The notes under the pieces are model-generated. The model worked only from the letters and a program-made list of their open reading frames with translations. It was not told the DNA's origin and did not search any database. A program made the translations under genes and the position numbers. Positions 34,740 to 44,680 of a stretch of 64,000 bases of DNA are shown here, in pieces. Every line of letters begins with the position of its first letter. The stretch's first letter is position 1. Origin of the DNA: Oligoflexales bacterium (lineage in GTDB: Bacteria > Bdellovibrionota_B > Oligoflexia > Oligoflexales > JALZUQ01); the NCBI GenBank assembly GCA_023301465.1, contig JALZUQ010000046.1:1-64000 (forward strand), in the 5' to 3' direction.

Positions 34740-34918
34740 GTGTTCTTGTTTTAAGTTCTGCTGTCGTCATGGGTTTTTGTCTAGGTATATAAGAATTAGT
34801 AATGTTGTTATTCTGTTGTATGTCACAGTACAAACGGTATTATGAAATGTTGTTTTTTGTATGTGTTTAGATTAGAATTTTTAATAGTTAGAAAGTATTG
34901 CTTGGTGGGAGGGCTGTA

Positions 34919-36529
34919 TTGTTTCGGGTAACTATTTTATCAATGATTTTTTTTTGTAGTCAATCAACAAATGCTTTGCCTGATTGGGGTCAAGCTGTAA
35001 AAGTATCCAAACCACGCAATAATATTTATGATTTAAACCCGAATGATTTTGCTAGTTATCTCAAAGCCGGTAAACAACATGCTTACCGTTATCCAGTCTC
35101 AGTAACAGGTTTAGTTTTTCCAGATAAGATGTTTAAAAGAATTTTAAATGGAGAAAGTAAAAGTTTTGTGCATAGGCTTGCTACTAAATATGCACGAAAG
35201 AAATCAGGCTTTAAAAGTTTTGAAAGCTTCCAAGACTGGATGGGCTTATTACGTCAAAAGGGTGAAGTTCTTAGAGTCGGTGAAACACGCATGCAACGAG
35301 GTGGTGTAGATGGGCTTACGTATAGTTGTGGTGTTTGTCATGTAGGTGAGCTGTTTGGAAAAAAAGTTTTTGGGCTAACTAACCGCTTTCCTAGAGCAAA
35401 TGCTGCATTTGTATTGGTTCAACAGACTTTCGATAAGACTAATCCATCATTTCTTCGTTTTGCCACCCAAACCAATGGCAAGGAACTTAAGCTTATTCAA
35501 GAAAATGTAAAAAATCTTCAATGGGTCGGTCAAAGGGAACCTGTGGTTGTTGGGTTAGATTCCTCATTAGCCCAAGTTGCTCTTTCACTTGCAAAAAGAA
35601 AACAAGATAAGTGGGCTAGCATGACGAAGAAGTCTGCTAAGTACCCTAGGTATAATAAGTTAAGCACCCATGTTGCAGATAGCAAGCCTTCGGTCTGGTG
35701 GAACCTGAAGTATAAGAATAGATGGCTTTCAGACGGTTCAGTGAGGTCAGGTAATCCAATTTTCACAAATTTTTTATGGAATGAACTTGGTAGAGGTACA
35801 GAATTAAGACAGTTATCAAAATGGTTAAAGTTTAATAAAAAAACTGTAGATGAATTGACAGCGGCTGTTTTTGCAACGAAGCCTCCTAGAATAGAGAGTT
35901 TCTTTCCAGATCATCAGTACGACTTAGCTGCAATGAAACGTGGCCAGAAACAGTTTAGAAAGTATTGCGTTAGGTGTCATGGTGACTACAAAAAAGTATG
36001 GGAAAAGACAAATACAGGTACCGTGATAGAAAAAATGCAAACCTCAAAAGTGCTTTACCCCCAAAGAACATTAGTAAAGAATGTTGGAACTGATCCAGGG
36101 AGATATCTTGGCATGCAGTATTTTTCAGACCGTCTCAATGAACTTGAAATTTCACAAAATGCAGGAACAGTCGTCATACCAACTAATGGCTATGTGCCTC
36201 CACCACTTGTAGGGATTTGGGCTCGTTGGCCTTATCTCCATAATAACTCTATCAGCAGTTTGTGTGATTTACTAACGCCAGCCAGTATGAGACGCAAAAA
36301 ATATTATGCTGTTAAGGCTATAGATAAAAATCGAGACTTTGATTTTGAGTGTAATGGTTATCCAACAACTATTGCAGATGAATTTAAGAAAAGAGAATAT
36401 CTATTTGATACATCTAAAAAAGGTCTTTCAAATGCTGGTCATGACGACGGTATTTTTCTTGTTGAGGGCAATGATGTATTGCCTGTCAAAGCGAAGAAAG
36501 ATTTAGTTGCATTTTTACAGTCATTATAA
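34919..36529 (+). CDS. dihaem c-type cytochrome
   Basis: Periplasmic electron-transfer protein of 536 residues. The chosen TTG at 34919 has GGTGGGAGGG just upstream and starts a signal peptide (MFRVTILSMIFFCSQSTNA); the frame opens at 34898. Two haem motifs are seen: C137-GV-C140-H and C350-VR-C353-H. The second domain has cytochrome c-like features ('MKRGQKQFRKYCVRCHGDY') and a late 'YVPPPLVGIWARWPYLHNNSI' segment typical of large dihaem cytochromes related to peroxidase/DHOR-type proteins. Partner unknown. Maturation could use the CcsA encoded elsewhere in the window. Confidence 0.85.
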   Translation: MFRVTILSMIFFCSQSTNALPDWGQAVKVSKPRNNIYDLNPNDFASYLKAGKQHAYRYPVSVTGLVFPDKMFKRILNGESKSFVHRLATKYARKKSGFKSFESFQDWMGLLRQKGEVLRVGETRMQRGGVDGLTYSCGVCHVGELFGKKVFGLTNRFPRANAAFVLVQQTFDKTNPSFLRFATQTNGKELKLIQENVKNLQWVGQREPVVVGLDSSLAQVALSLAKRKQDKWASMTKKSAKYPRYNKLSTHVADSKPSVWWNLKYKNRWLSDGSVRSGNPIFTNFLWNELGRGTELRQLSKWLKFNKKTVDELTAAVFATKPPRIESFFPDHQYDLAAMKRGQKQFRKYCVRCHGDYKKVWEKTNTGTVIEKMQTSKVLYPQRTLVKNVGTDPGRYLGMQYFSDRLNELEISQNAGTVVIPTNGYVPPPLVGIWARWPYLHNNSISSLCDLLTPASMRRKKYYAVKAIDKNRDFDFECNGYPTTIADEFKKREYLFDTSKKGLSNAGHDDGIFLVEGNDVLPVKAKKDLVAFLQSL

Positions 36530-36636
36530 TCTTTTACAGCAATATTTCTGGTTTTCTTTATAAAATCCTAGTAAATTCAAAGCCTTGCAGTGTTATTGTT
36601 TTTAGTCATAAAAACATTTAGCACAGTTATATATGC

Positions 36637-38352
36637 ATGCTAACCTACCGGCTGTTTAACTTGAAAGCTGTCATGAACTTACTAAAAAAAATTGGTTTAA
36701 AAATTGGGCGATTTATTCTCCTTCCAGCGGCGATTAGCTATCTACTTCAAGTGTTAGTTTTTTGTTCCATTACTGGTAAATCTCCTTATGTCTCTAGTGA
36801 TAATTTTCTTGGTGAAATAATTTTATTTTTATTCGTGTTTTTATGTTCCAAAACAATTCGAAAAGCTTATGTCTTTTATACTGTGGTTGTACTCGTTTTG
36901 TATTTTTCTCATGCTGTCAAATACCTCTATCTTGGGTCACCTGTTTTAGTTTCAGATGTATTAATGGCTTCAGAGTCTTTTGAAGTGCTTCCGTATGTAC
37001 TGAAGTATGTTGTTTTTTTAATTATTTTAGTGCCTTTTGCTGTCGGAGTTTGGGCGATATCATTTAAAACAATAAAGACCTACCTTGTACTCACTTTCGT
37101 TTTGTTTGCTTTGTATTTATCGGAAAGTTATCCCGTAAAATTTGAAAATTATTTATTTTCATCTCTGAACTTAAAAAAAGTCACATGGAATCAATACCTT
37201 TCTTTTAAGAGGAAAGGGCCAGTTCTATTCTTGTTTGCTGACTACTTGGAGTATAAAAGCAATTTAGTTAGCTCGATTAGTAAAAGTGAATGGGAATCTA
37301 TTCGTCATTTAATCAAAAATGATAGTTTTCAAACTCAGGCTGATCAAGTCATCAATGAAAATATCTATGTGATTGTTTTAGAATCTTATTTGGATTCTAA
37401 GAAAATACTCGAAACAACTTTAGACCCATTTGATTTGATTCGAGTCAATAATCAAAAACTTCAATGGAAGGAAATGTTATCGCCCAGGTTTGGAAATGGC
37501 ACTGCCACTGCTGAGTTTGAGTTGCTTTGTGGGTTTCCGTATTATAAAAGTTTACCAGCTTTTTATAATTCTGGTTTTAAGAATATTGAGTGTTTACCAA
37601 AACTTGCAAGTGATGCCGGGTATCACACAGTAGGGTTTCATCCGAACAGGTCTGGTTTTTTTAATAGAAAAATTGGATATCCAGGCATTGGTTTTGATCA
37701 AACATTTTTTCTTGAAAATATAGACCCATCAGGCAAGCCTCGGTCAACGTACATGTTAGATGATGAACTGTTTCAAAAGCTTGAATCTCTTATGTCAGTT
37801 TTATCAAAAAAACAATTCAATTACGTCTTAACTGCAGGTTTACACTCACCTTACCATCAAGAAATAGTGACAGCAGAACATCAGAAGTTCTTTACAAAAC
37901 CTATTCCAATGACAGCTAAAAAGTATTTTGTCAGGCAGTTGCAAACCTCAAAATCACTTTCGAAATTTATTGATTTCGTTGTTTCAAAGGACCCAAATGC
38001 AAAAATATTTATAACCACAGATCACGCTCCTCCACTGCAAAAGATTTACGCTGGTGTTTCTTTAGAGCAAAAACATATCGTGAAGTATGCAGAGATTAAT
38101 ATTGGTTTAGATTTACCTCATAGAGTTTCTAGCTATGAGGTTGGTGCAAGGTTAAAAGAGGTTTTTGGGTTTCGTAATAAGTACAAATCAATACAAGAAC
38201 TTCAACTTTCAAAAGATCTTATATTAAGACCGTTAGATGCTGATTTTATGACTTTTGGGCGTAAAAATGCTGAATTGCAGAAAAACACTGATGATATGAT
38301 GAGTCAGTTGGATGTTTTATTTCGTTACTATTGGAGTGAGAAAAAACAATGA
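36637..38352 (+). CDS. LtaS/MdoB-like membrane phosphoglycerol transferase
   Basis: Membrane-bound sulfatase-fold enzyme of 571 residues. Roughly five transmembrane helices fill residues 1-170. The extracytoplasmic domain has the family's nucleophile region (NGTATAEFELLCGFP, with T289 as the likely catalytic threonine), 'ENIYVIVLESY' (first metal site), 'HPNRSGFFNRK', 'LHSPYHQ' and 'FITTDHAPP' (metal site). The family moves glycerol-phosphate from phosphatidylglycerol to lipoteichoic acid or periplasmic glucans. In a Gram-negative a glucan or surface polysaccharide is the likely acceptor. Stops 1 bp before a convergent lipoprotein gene. Confidence 0.85.
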   Translation: MLTYRLFNLKAVMNLLKKIGLKIGRFILLPAAISYLLQVLVFCSITGKSPYVSSDNFLGEIILFLFVFLCSKTIRKAYVFYTVVVLVLYFSHAVKYLYLGSPVLVSDVLMASESFEVLPYVLKYVVFLIILVPFAVGVWAISFKTIKTYLVLTFVLFALYLSESYPVKFENYLFSSLNLKKVTWNQYLSFKRKGPVLFLFADYLEYKSNLVSSISKSEWESIRHLIKNDSFQTQADQVINENIYVIVLESYLDSKKILETTLDPFDLIRVNNQKLQWKEMLSPRFGNGTATAEFELLCGFPYYKSLPAFYNSGFKNIECLPKLASDAGYHTVGFHPNRSGFFNRKIGYPGIGFDQTFFLENIDPSGKPRSTYMLDDELFQKLESLMSVLSKKQFNYVLTAGLHSPYHQEIVTAEHQKFFTKPIPMTAKKYFVRQLQTSKSLSKFIDFVVSKDPNAKIFITTDHAPPLQKIYAGVSLEQKHIVKYAEINIGLDLPHRVSSYEVGARLKEVFGFRNKYKSIQELQLSKDLILRPLDADFMTFGRKNAELQKNTDDMMSQLDVLFRYYWSEKKQ

Positions 38353-39267
38353 TTATTGGTATATATTTCTGAATGTCTTTATTTCATTTATATTGTCACT
38401 TATGATGGATTGAACCTCAGCTACTGAAATACCTTTTATGGGAACTAAAAGTTGTTGCATTTGATTATTCATTGCCACAGTTTGTCCAGGTTTCGTGATG
38501 CACCTAATGATGGATGCTCTGGATTCTTCTGATCCATGGAAATCTATAATGATTTTTGCCAGTTTTTCTGATGATTCTGTCTTGATGTTGAGGTTGCCTT
38601 CAGATCTATAAATATCATTATTGATAATACGAAAATTTATACCTTCTTGAATAGTAGTGTCTGTAGATCCAGAGAGTCGAACTTTATTGTTGTTAAGTGT
38701 TGGGAGTATGTCTTTGATTGTTTTTTTGAAGTGAATGCTTGATAATTCAAATACTGAGTTTAGATTGTCATGAATATCAAAAAAACCAGCGTTCGTTAGA
38801 TTGGCTTGGTCTATCGCCCTGTTTTGGTAGTTCAACCGTGCTGGTTGTGCGTTCAGTATTCCACATCCACTAATATTTTCAGGTTGTTTGAAGTTAGGGT
38901 TAAGAATTATTGACGATGATAATATTTGTTTGTTTTGAATGGTAGTAAATGAATATAAAGTGGCTTGATCAGGTGCGGTGATTCCCATGTGTTCAATGCC
39001 GTATATTTCTTGTAATTCTTTGGTTTTTGAGAGCCCTAAAACACTACTATTTTGAAAAGATTGATAAGACTTCAAGTCTTGGACAAAAGAGTCTCGTCCA
39101 TCTGTGCTGTCGGCTTGTTCACTACTAAGCTCTTGTCTGGCGATAGAAGAGACAGCTGACCCAGATTCTCTAGGGTCATCTGCTACTTGAACTCCAAAAT
39201 TAGAGCAGCTTAGCATTGCTAAAGCACCGAAGATTACAAGGCTAATTGTGAAATGACGATCATTCAT
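38353..39267 (-). CDS. lipoprotein of unknown function
   Basis: Predicted lipoprotein of 304 residues from ATG 39267 (a TTG at 39294 adds nine). The leader ends in a lipobox (LAMLSC, Cys21). A Ser/Gln/Asp-rich linker to about residue 80 is followed by a mixed domain without recognised motifs ('SIILNPNFKQPENISGCGIL', 'IIIDFHGSEESRASIIRCIT'); the two cysteines may pair. It is divergent from the suf operon and convergent with the transferase gene. Confidence 0.65.
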   Translation of the reverse strand: MNDRHFTISLVIFGALAMLSCSNFGVQVADDPRESGSAVSSIARQELSSEQADSTDGRDSFVQDLKSYQSFQNSSVLGLSKTKELQEIYGIEHMGITAPDQATLYSFTTIQNKQILSSSIILNPNFKQPENISGCGILNAQPARLNYQNRAIDQANLTNAGFFDIHDNLNSVFELSSIHFKKTIKDILPTLNNNKVRLSGSTDTTIQEGINFRIINNDIYRSEGNLNIKTESSEKLAKIIIDFHGSEESRASIIRCITKPGQTVAMNNQMQQLLVPIKGISVAEVQSIISDNINEIKTFRNIYQ

Positions 39268-39355
39268 AGCTAGGATGATCGGCTTTCCCTTCAAAGAACT
39301 GAACCACTAAGCTTAAAATATTGAAATCACAAGAGAAAAACTCCTAAAAGGCCTT

Positions 39356-39393
39356 GACCTTTGCCTCTTATATGGATTAAAAAGAGGCAGGTC
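39356..39393 (+). promoter_or_regulatory. hairpin in the suf operon leader
   Basis: GACCT (39356-39360) plus GCCTCTT (39363-39369) pair with AAGAGGC-AGGTC (39382-39393), giving 12 bp with a 2-nt bulge and a 12-nt loop. It lies 20 bp before the first suf ribosome site. It may be an attenuator, an operator or a stability element. No T-run follows. Confidence 0.4.
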
Positions 39394-39425
39394 GCAAACT
39401 AGTGTCTCAAGTAAGGAGATGTCCT

Positions 39426-40865
39426 TTGAGTTTTACCTCGAGTAGATTTCACCAAAAAGAATATGATGCAGGTTTTGTTACTAAGGTAGATACGGATGAA
39501 TTCCCGGTTGGTCTTAGTGAAGAAATCATTGCATTGATATCCGAAAAAAAAGAAGAACCAGACTTCATGTTGGATTTACGCATGAAGGCTTATCGTTATT
39601 GGCAGAAACAAGTTGAGCCTCAGTGGGCTGATTTAGATATCGAACCAATTGATTTTCAAGGCGTTCGCTACTATGCGGTCCCGAAAAATATGGATACAGC
39701 TCCTCAATCTCTAGAGGATGTTGACGCTGAAATTCTTAAAACCTTTGAAAAATTAGGCATCCCATTAAGCGAGCAAAAACGTTTAACTGGAGTAGCTGTA
39801 GATGCGGTTTTTGATAGTGTTTCAGTTGGAACAACTCATCAAAAAGAACTTGCAGAACATGGTGTTATTTTTTGCTCGATATCCGAAGCAGTTCGTGAAC
39901 ACCCAGCTCTTGTAAAAAAGTATCTTGGTAAAGTTGTCCCGTATAAAGATAACTTTTATACGGCTTTAAATACCGCTGTCTTTAGTGATGGTTCATTTTG
40001 CTATATTCCTAAGGGTGTTAAGTGCCCAATGGATCTATCAACATATTTTAGAATCAATACAGAAGGAACCGGGCAGTTCGAAAGAACGCTGGTGATTGCT
40101 GATAGTGGTAGTTCTGTTAGCTACTTAGAGGGGTGCACGGCTCCTCAACGAGACGAAAATCAACTTCATGCTGCTGTTGTTGAGCTATGGGCTGAAGATA
40201 ACGCTTCTATCAAATATGCGACCGTACAAAACTGGTATGCGGGTAACCGTGAAGGTAAAGGTGGGATATATAACTTTGTGACAAAGCGTGGGCTTTGTAG
40301 TGGTGTCAATTCGCATATCTCATGGACACAAGTTGAAGCAGGGTCTGCCATTACATGGAAATACCCAAGTTGTGTTTTAAAAGGTGATAACTCACGAGGC
40401 GAATTTTATTCTGTTGCTCTGACAAACAATAAAATGCAAGCAGACACAGGCACAAAGATGATCCATATTGGAAAAAACACTTCCAGCTACATTATTTCAA
40501 AAGGCATTAGTGCTCAGGAGTCCAAAAACTCTTATCGTGGCCTTGTGAAAATGGGAAAAGGTGCAACTGGAGCAAGAAATTTTACTCAATGTGATTCTAT
40601 GCTTGTAGGCGATAAGTGCGTTGCAAACACATACCCAGTTATCGAAAACCAAAACCATACAACAACCATTGAACACGAAGCATCTACTTCCAAAATAAGT
40701 GAAGATCAACTCTATTATTTGAACTCAAGAGGTCTATCTACCGAGCAAGCTGTTAGCTTGATGATTAATGGATTTTGTAAAGAAGTGATCCAAAAGCTTC
40801 CGTTAGAGTTTTCTGTAGAGGCTGTGAAGTTATTAGAAATGAAATTAGAAGAAAGCGTAGGATAA
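39426..40865 (+). CDS. sufB: Fe-S cluster scaffold protein SufB
   Basis: Core scaffold of the SUF iron-sulfur assembly machine, forming SufB-SufC2-SufD. Predicted 479 residues from TTG 39426, with AAGGAG 7 nt upstream; the frame also opens with GTG at 39402. Typical sequence throughout: '[23 protein letters not shown]', '[17 protein letters not shown]', '[27 protein letters not shown]', '[17 protein letters not shown]' (candidate sulfur-accepting cysteine region) and '[23 protein letters not shown]'. First gene of a tightly packed operon with sufC, sufD, sufS, sufU, nfu and a photolyase. Confidence 0.95.
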   Translation: MSFTSSRFHQKEYDAGFVTKVDTDEFPVGLSEEIIALISEKKEEPDFMLDLRMKAYRYWQKQVEPQWADLDIEPIDFQGVRYYAVPKNMDTAPQSLEDVDAEILKTFEKLGIPLSEQKRLTGVAVDAVFDSVSVGTTHQKELAEHGVIFCSISEAVREHPALVKKYLGKVVPYKDNFYTALNTAVFSDGSFCYIPKGVKCPMDLSTYFRINTEGTGQFERTLVIADSGSSVSYLEGCTAPQRDENQLHAAVVELWAEDNASIKYATVQNWYAGNREGKGGIYNFVTKRGLCSGVNSHISWTQVEAGSAITWKYPSCVLKGDNSRGEFYSVALTNNKMQADTGTKMIHIGKNTSSYIISKGISAQESKNSYRGLVKMGKGATGARNFTQCDSMLVGDKCVANTYPVIENQNHTTTIEHEASTSKISEDQLYYLNSRGLSTEQAVSLMINGFCKEVIQKLPLEFSVEAVKLLEMKLEESVG

Positions 40866-40870
40866 ATAAA

Positions 40871-41638
40871 TTGTTAACCATTAAAAACCTCAGTGCAAAA
40901 ACGGGCGATACTCAAATCTTAAAAGGCGTTAACTTAGACGTTCAAGCAGGTTCAAAGCATGCCATTATGGGACCAAACGGTTCTGGAAAAAGCACATTAG
41001 CAAAAGTTCTATCAGGCCACCCCGACTATGAAGTGACGTCTGGTGAGGCGTGGCTCGAAGGTACAAAGGGCGAAAGAGTGAACCTGTTGGAGTTAGAGGC
41101 TTTTGAGCGATCGCTGCATGGGTTGTTCATTGGTTTTCAATACCCTGTTGAAGTGCCTGGCGTTAATAACCTTGAGTTTTTAAGAGCGTCATTTAATAGC
41201 TTATGTGAGTTTCATGGTAGTGCACCACTTGATGAAGAAGAATTTAAAGTTTTCATAGCCGAAAAAACATCATCACTTGGTTTTGGGGAGCCTTTCCTTG
41301 CAAGGGACTTGAATGCGGATTTATCTGGTGGCGAAAAAAAGCGAAATGAGATTATCCAGCTGTCAGTATTGAACCCCAAGTTAGCAGTCATGGATGAAAC
41401 AGATTCTGGTCTTGATGTAGATGCTCTTCGTGAAGTTGGGGGTGCTTTAAACAACCTTCACCACTCCGAAAATGCTTATATCATGGTAACCCACTATGAG
41501 CGTTTACTTGAGATTGTCAAACCTGATTTTGTTCATGTTTTTCATGATGGAAAAATCATTAAGACAGCAGACCGTAGCATTGTAAAAGAGATAGATGAAA
41601 AAGGTTATGATTGGCTTATTGAGAAAGGGCAGTCGTAA
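40871..41638 (+). CDS. sufC: SUF ATPase SufC
   Basis: Soluble ABC ATPase that drives conformational change of the SufBCD scaffold, 255 residues. Walker A is GPNGSGKST, the signature is LSGGEKKRNEI, and Walker B is LAVMDETDSGLD with the family's DETDSGLD form. 'FIGFQYPVEVPGV' is the SufC-typical Q-loop region. TTG start, 5 bp after the sufB stop. Confidence 0.95.
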   Translation: MLTIKNLSAKTGDTQILKGVNLDVQAGSKHAIMGPNGSGKSTLAKVLSGHPDYEVTSGEAWLEGTKGERVNLLELEAFERSLHGLFIGFQYPVEVPGVNNLEFLRASFNSLCEFHGSAPLDEEEFKVFIAEKTSSLGFGEPFLARDLNADLSGGEKKRNEIIQLSVLNPKLAVMDETDSGLDVDALREVGGALNNLHHSENAYIMVTHYERLLEIVKPDFVHVFHDGKIIKTADRSIVKEIDEKGYDWLIEKGQS

Positions 41639-41639
41639 C

Positions 41640-42464
41640 GTGTTAAACTTGCCGCAATATACGTCTTTGAATGTCGCCAATAACCCGACGACTAGCGTAG
41701 AAAACTCTTCTCCAAGGTATCACTTAGAGCTGACTCCCAAGCAAGATCAATCCTTTGCTATCAGCCTTGAAGCACAACAAGAGGCCAGACTTTGCTTTGG
41801 TTTTGAAGACGGAAAAGAAAATTTAGATCTTACAGTCGATTTGAAACCAGGTAGTCATCTTAAAATATTTAGGTACGGTTCTCCTGGGTCACAGTTTAGC
41901 CATTCAATTAAAGGTAATGTTTCCAAAAATGCAAGTTTGGAAATTTTTGAGTTATACTCAAAACCGATGAATGGGCATATTAAAAGTCAGATTGATCTTT
42001 CAGGTGAGGGTGCTGAATACACTATTCATAGTTTTACGGATTTAGATCACTGTCATATGAGTCATCAAGGTTTAGTGAGACATCTGGTGCCTAATACTTT
42101 CAGCAACCAACAACACAGATTTTGTTTGAACGGAGCTTCTAAAGGAAACTACGAAGGTGATGTGTTTATTGAAGAAGGTAGTTCTGGCGTTAGAGCAAAT
42201 CAGTTAAATCAAAACTTAGTGCTTCACCCTGAATCTAGAATGCATACGAAGCCTCAGCTTCAAATCTTCCATGATGATGTGAAGTGTACTCATGGTGCTA
42301 CGATCACTCAACCGAACCCTCAGCAATTATTTTACTTAAATAGTCGAGGTATTTCCCCTGCAAAAGCAATGGGCTTATTGCATCAATCATTTCGTGAAGT
42401 TATCATGAATTTATGTCATGACCCTGAGGTCTTGCAGGAAGTGCAGGCAAGTTTTGGGGTTTGA
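41640..42464 (+). CDS. sufD: SufD scaffold subunit, short form
   Basis: Partner of SufB in the scaffold, 274 residues from GTG 41640, 1 bp after sufC. The C-terminal core is typical ('LNGASKGNYEGDVFIEEGSSGVRANQLNQNLVLHPESR', 'PQLQIFHDDVKCTHGATI', 'LFYLNSRGISPAKAMGLLHQSF'), including the histidine-cysteine region DDVKCTHG at the SufB interface. It is much shorter than the roughly 420-residue enterobacterial SufD, having lost most of the N-terminal helical domain. An in-frame ATG at 41595 inside sufC is less likely. Confidence 0.9.
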   Translation: MLNLPQYTSLNVANNPTTSVENSSPRYHLELTPKQDQSFAISLEAQQEARLCFGFEDGKENLDLTVDLKPGSHLKIFRYGSPGSQFSHSIKGNVSKNASLEIFELYSKPMNGHIKSQIDLSGEGAEYTIHSFTDLDHCHMSHQGLVRHLVPNTFSNQQHRFCLNGASKGNYEGDVFIEEGSSGVRANQLNQNLVLHPESRMHTKPQLQIFHDDVKCTHGATITQPNPQQLFYLNSRGISPAKAMGLLHQSFREVIMNLCHDPEVLQEVQASFGV

Positions 42465-43683
42465 TGTTACTGGTTTTCGCAAAAATTTCCCTGCATTAAA
42501 TCGAAAAGTATGCGGAAATCCACTTGTTTACTTTGACTCTGCAGCCTCTAGTCTTACTCCAATCGCCGTTGCCGATAAAATACGTGATTTTTATTTAAAT
42601 AATAGTGCAAATGTTCATAGAGGAATTCATGAACTCAGTGAAGAGGGGACGACAGCATTTGAGCAATCTAGAGCTGAAATTAGAACCTTCGTCAATGCAC
42701 CATCTGAGCAATCAGTGGTATTGAGCTACGGTTGTACTGATAGTATTAATACTATCGTCAATGGATTCGCTGCATCAAAATTAAAATCAGCAGATACAGT
42801 TTTAATTGCTGAATCAGAGCACCACGCGAATATTGTTCCGTGGCAGATGCTACAAAAGAAAATTGGTTTTGAAATTGTAAAAATCCCTATAGATGAACAT
42901 GGGCGTTTACGACATGAGATAATGTCTGAATATGCTGGGAAATCAATTCGTTTTGTTTGTTTAGCCAGCCATTCTAATGCAACTGGGGTTGCTCATAATG
43001 TCCAAGAATGGACTCAGTGGGTGCATAAACAAGGTGGATATCTTGTTTTAGATGCTGCTCAAGCTGTTTCTCATGGTGCAGTGGACTTCAAAGGTCTCGG
43101 AGTTGATTTTCTTAGTTTTAGTTTCCATAAAATGTACGGACCATTTGGAGTGGGTGCTCTTATTTCAAAAGAAGAGCACTTATCAGACTTTGTGCCTGTA
43201 CGTGGCGGAGGTGAAATGATTGATAGTGTTCGTTTTTCGGGGACTACCTTTGCAAAACCACCGCAACTTTTAGAGGCTGGAACCCCAAATGTAGCTGGTG
43301 TGATCGGTGCTGGTGAATCAATTCGCTTTATAAGAGGTTTTGATTCAAAAGAATTAGCGAGTCACGAGTCTAGTTTAGCAAAAATGTGTAGAGAAGGTGT
43401 TCAATCCATTGAAGGAGTTGAACTGCTTGGAAATGAAGACCCACAAAACGCACCACTTGTATCGTTTGCTGTTAAAAAATGCCACCCTCATGATCTATCA
43501 ACGCTCTTAAATGGGTATGGAATAGCAGTGAGAGCTGGTCATCACTGTGCACAACCTGTTATGGACCGTTATGGGTTTAGTGGAACAATCAGAGCTTCTT
43601 TTTTGGCATATAATACACATGATGAAGTGAGTTATTTCGTAGAGAAACTCAAGACATCTATCAAAATGTTGAGGGACGCTTAA
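42454..43683 (+). CDS. sufS: cysteine desulfurase SufS
   Basis: PLP enzyme that takes sulfur from cysteine for cluster assembly, 409 residues from TTG 42454, overlapping the sufD stop. Active-site features: 'SFHKMYGPFGVGAL' with the PLP lysine, 'ESEHHANIVPWQ', 'DAAQAVSHG', and the persulfide cysteine in RAGHHCAQP. The short loop at this cysteine marks a type II (SufS) enzyme rather than IscS. Its sulfur acceptor is likely SufU, encoded next, since no sufE is seen. Confidence 0.95.
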   Translation: MGFDVTGFRKNFPALNRKVCGNPLVYFDSAASSLTPIAVADKIRDFYLNNSANVHRGIHELSEEGTTAFEQSRAEIRTFVNAPSEQSVVLSYGCTDSINTIVNGFAASKLKSADTVLIAESEHHANIVPWQMLQKKIGFEIVKIPIDEHGRLRHEIMSEYAGKSIRFVCLASHSNATGVAHNVQEWTQWVHKQGGYLVLDAAQAVSHGAVDFKGLGVDFLSFSFHKMYGPFGVGALISKEEHLSDFVPVRGGGEMIDSVRFSGTTFAKPPQLLEAGTPNVAGVIGAGESIRFIRGFDSKELASHESSLAKMCREGVQSIEGVELLGNEDPQNAPLVSFAVKKCHPHDLSTLLNGYGIAVRAGHHCAQPVMDRYGFSGTIRASFLAYNTHDEVSYFVEKLKTSIKMLRDA

Positions 43684-43688
43684 AAACC

Positions 43689-44087
43689 ATGATGGAATAT
43701 TCCACAAAATTAAAACAACTTGCTCGTGAAAGACCCGGCTTTGGTGAACTGCTTCATTACGATCATTTACTAGATGGAAGAAACCGTAAATGCGGGGATC
43801 ATCTGAAGCTTTACATTCAAATGCATCATGGAAAACTCGTAGACATCCGCTATCAAGGTGATGCTTGTGCTCTTTGTATGGCATCTGCAAGCTTGATGAT
43901 TGAATCTCTTCGTGGATCTGGTCTTCCAGAAACACTAAAAAATTACACAGAACTTCAAAGTGTGCTTAAAGGCAAAAAAACGACCTCTGAATTTCAGGTT
44001 TTCTCTGGTTGGGCTGGAAAAACCATGAGGTCTGGATGTATTGATTTGCCTTGGAAAACACTTTTTCAATTAAACGAGCCTTGGTAA
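43689..44087 (+). CDS. sufU: SufU zinc-dependent sulfur transfer protein
   Basis: IscU-like protein of 132 residues. The three conserved cysteine regions are NRKCGDHLKL, DACALCMASASLM and RSGCIDLPW, with the Asp of CGD. SufU in Firmicutes is a zinc protein that receives persulfide from SufS. The gene order sufS-sufU here suggests the same job, in place of SufE. It overlaps no neighbour but lies 5 bp after sufS. The 3' end reads into the open frame of the nfu gene. Confidence 0.9.
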   Translation: MMEYSTKLKQLARERPGFGELLHYDHLLDGRNRKCGDHLKLYIQMHHGKLVDIRYQGDACALCMASASLMIESLRGSGLPETLKNYTELQSVLKGKKTTSEFQVFSGWAGKTMRSGCIDLPWKTLFQLNEPW

Positions 44088-44110
44088 AACTAAGGCTGAT
44101 GGGAGCTCAT

Positions 44111-44680
44111 ATGGATTTTGTAAGTATCAACGTTGAAAACACACCAAACCCCCATGCAAGGAAGTTTGTATTTGATCGTCACGTGATTGCGAGTGGTGCT
44201 AAAGTTTCATTTCGAAATTCGAGTGAATGTGCACATGTTCCTATTGCAATGAATGTGCTTGATATAGAAGGAATAAAACAAGTCCATTTTTTTGGAAATT
44301 GTTTAACAGTATCAAAATCATTAGTAAAAACTTGGGACGATGTAGAGCCAACATTAATCACCTTGATGAAGTCAATGATCCCATCTCATGACCCTAGCTT
44401 CGATTTGCAAAATAAGCCTTCTAAAGACCATTATACGCCTGAAATGATTGAGATGGATAAGATTCTTGATGAAAGCATTAGGCCTTACCTACAAGCTGAT
44501 GGCGGAGACCTACGTTTGGTTGGGTTTGAAAGCAACATTTTAACCGTCAGCTACGAGGGTGCATGCGGAAATTGCCCAAGTTCTGAGGCTGGAACTCTAC
44601 AAGCGATCATCAATATTTTAAGAGAAAAATATGACCCTTGTATTGAAGTTCTAACGGTTCCAAGTGAGTATACTCCTTAG
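44111..44680 (+). CDS. nfu: Nfu-type Fe-S carrier
   Basis: Iron-sulfur carrier of 189 residues. An N-terminal Nfu domain ('VSINVENTPNPHARKFVFDR', 'VHFFGNCLTVSKS') is followed by a NifU C-terminal domain with the cluster-binding CGNCPSS ('DESIRPYLQADGGDLRLVGF', 'CGNCPSSEAGTLQAIINILR'). ATG 44111 has GGGAG 6 nt upstream; the frame is open back to 44051 inside sufU. It likely passes clusters from SufBCD to target enzymes. The stop TAG overlaps the GTG start of the photolyase. Confidence 0.92.
   Translation: MDFVSINVENTPNPHARKFVFDRHVIASGAKVSFRNSSECAHVPIAMNVLDIEGIKQVHFFGNCLTVSKSLVKTWDDVEPTLITLMKSMIPSHDPSFDLQNKPSKDHYTPEMIEMDKILDESIRPYLQADGGDLRLVGFESNILTVSYEGACGNCPSSEAGTLQAIINILREKYDPCIEVLTVPSEYTP

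Noticed and set aside
43507-43935. Minus-strand open frame across sufS and sufU
   Set aside because: Both suf genes are certain; the antisense product shows no domain.
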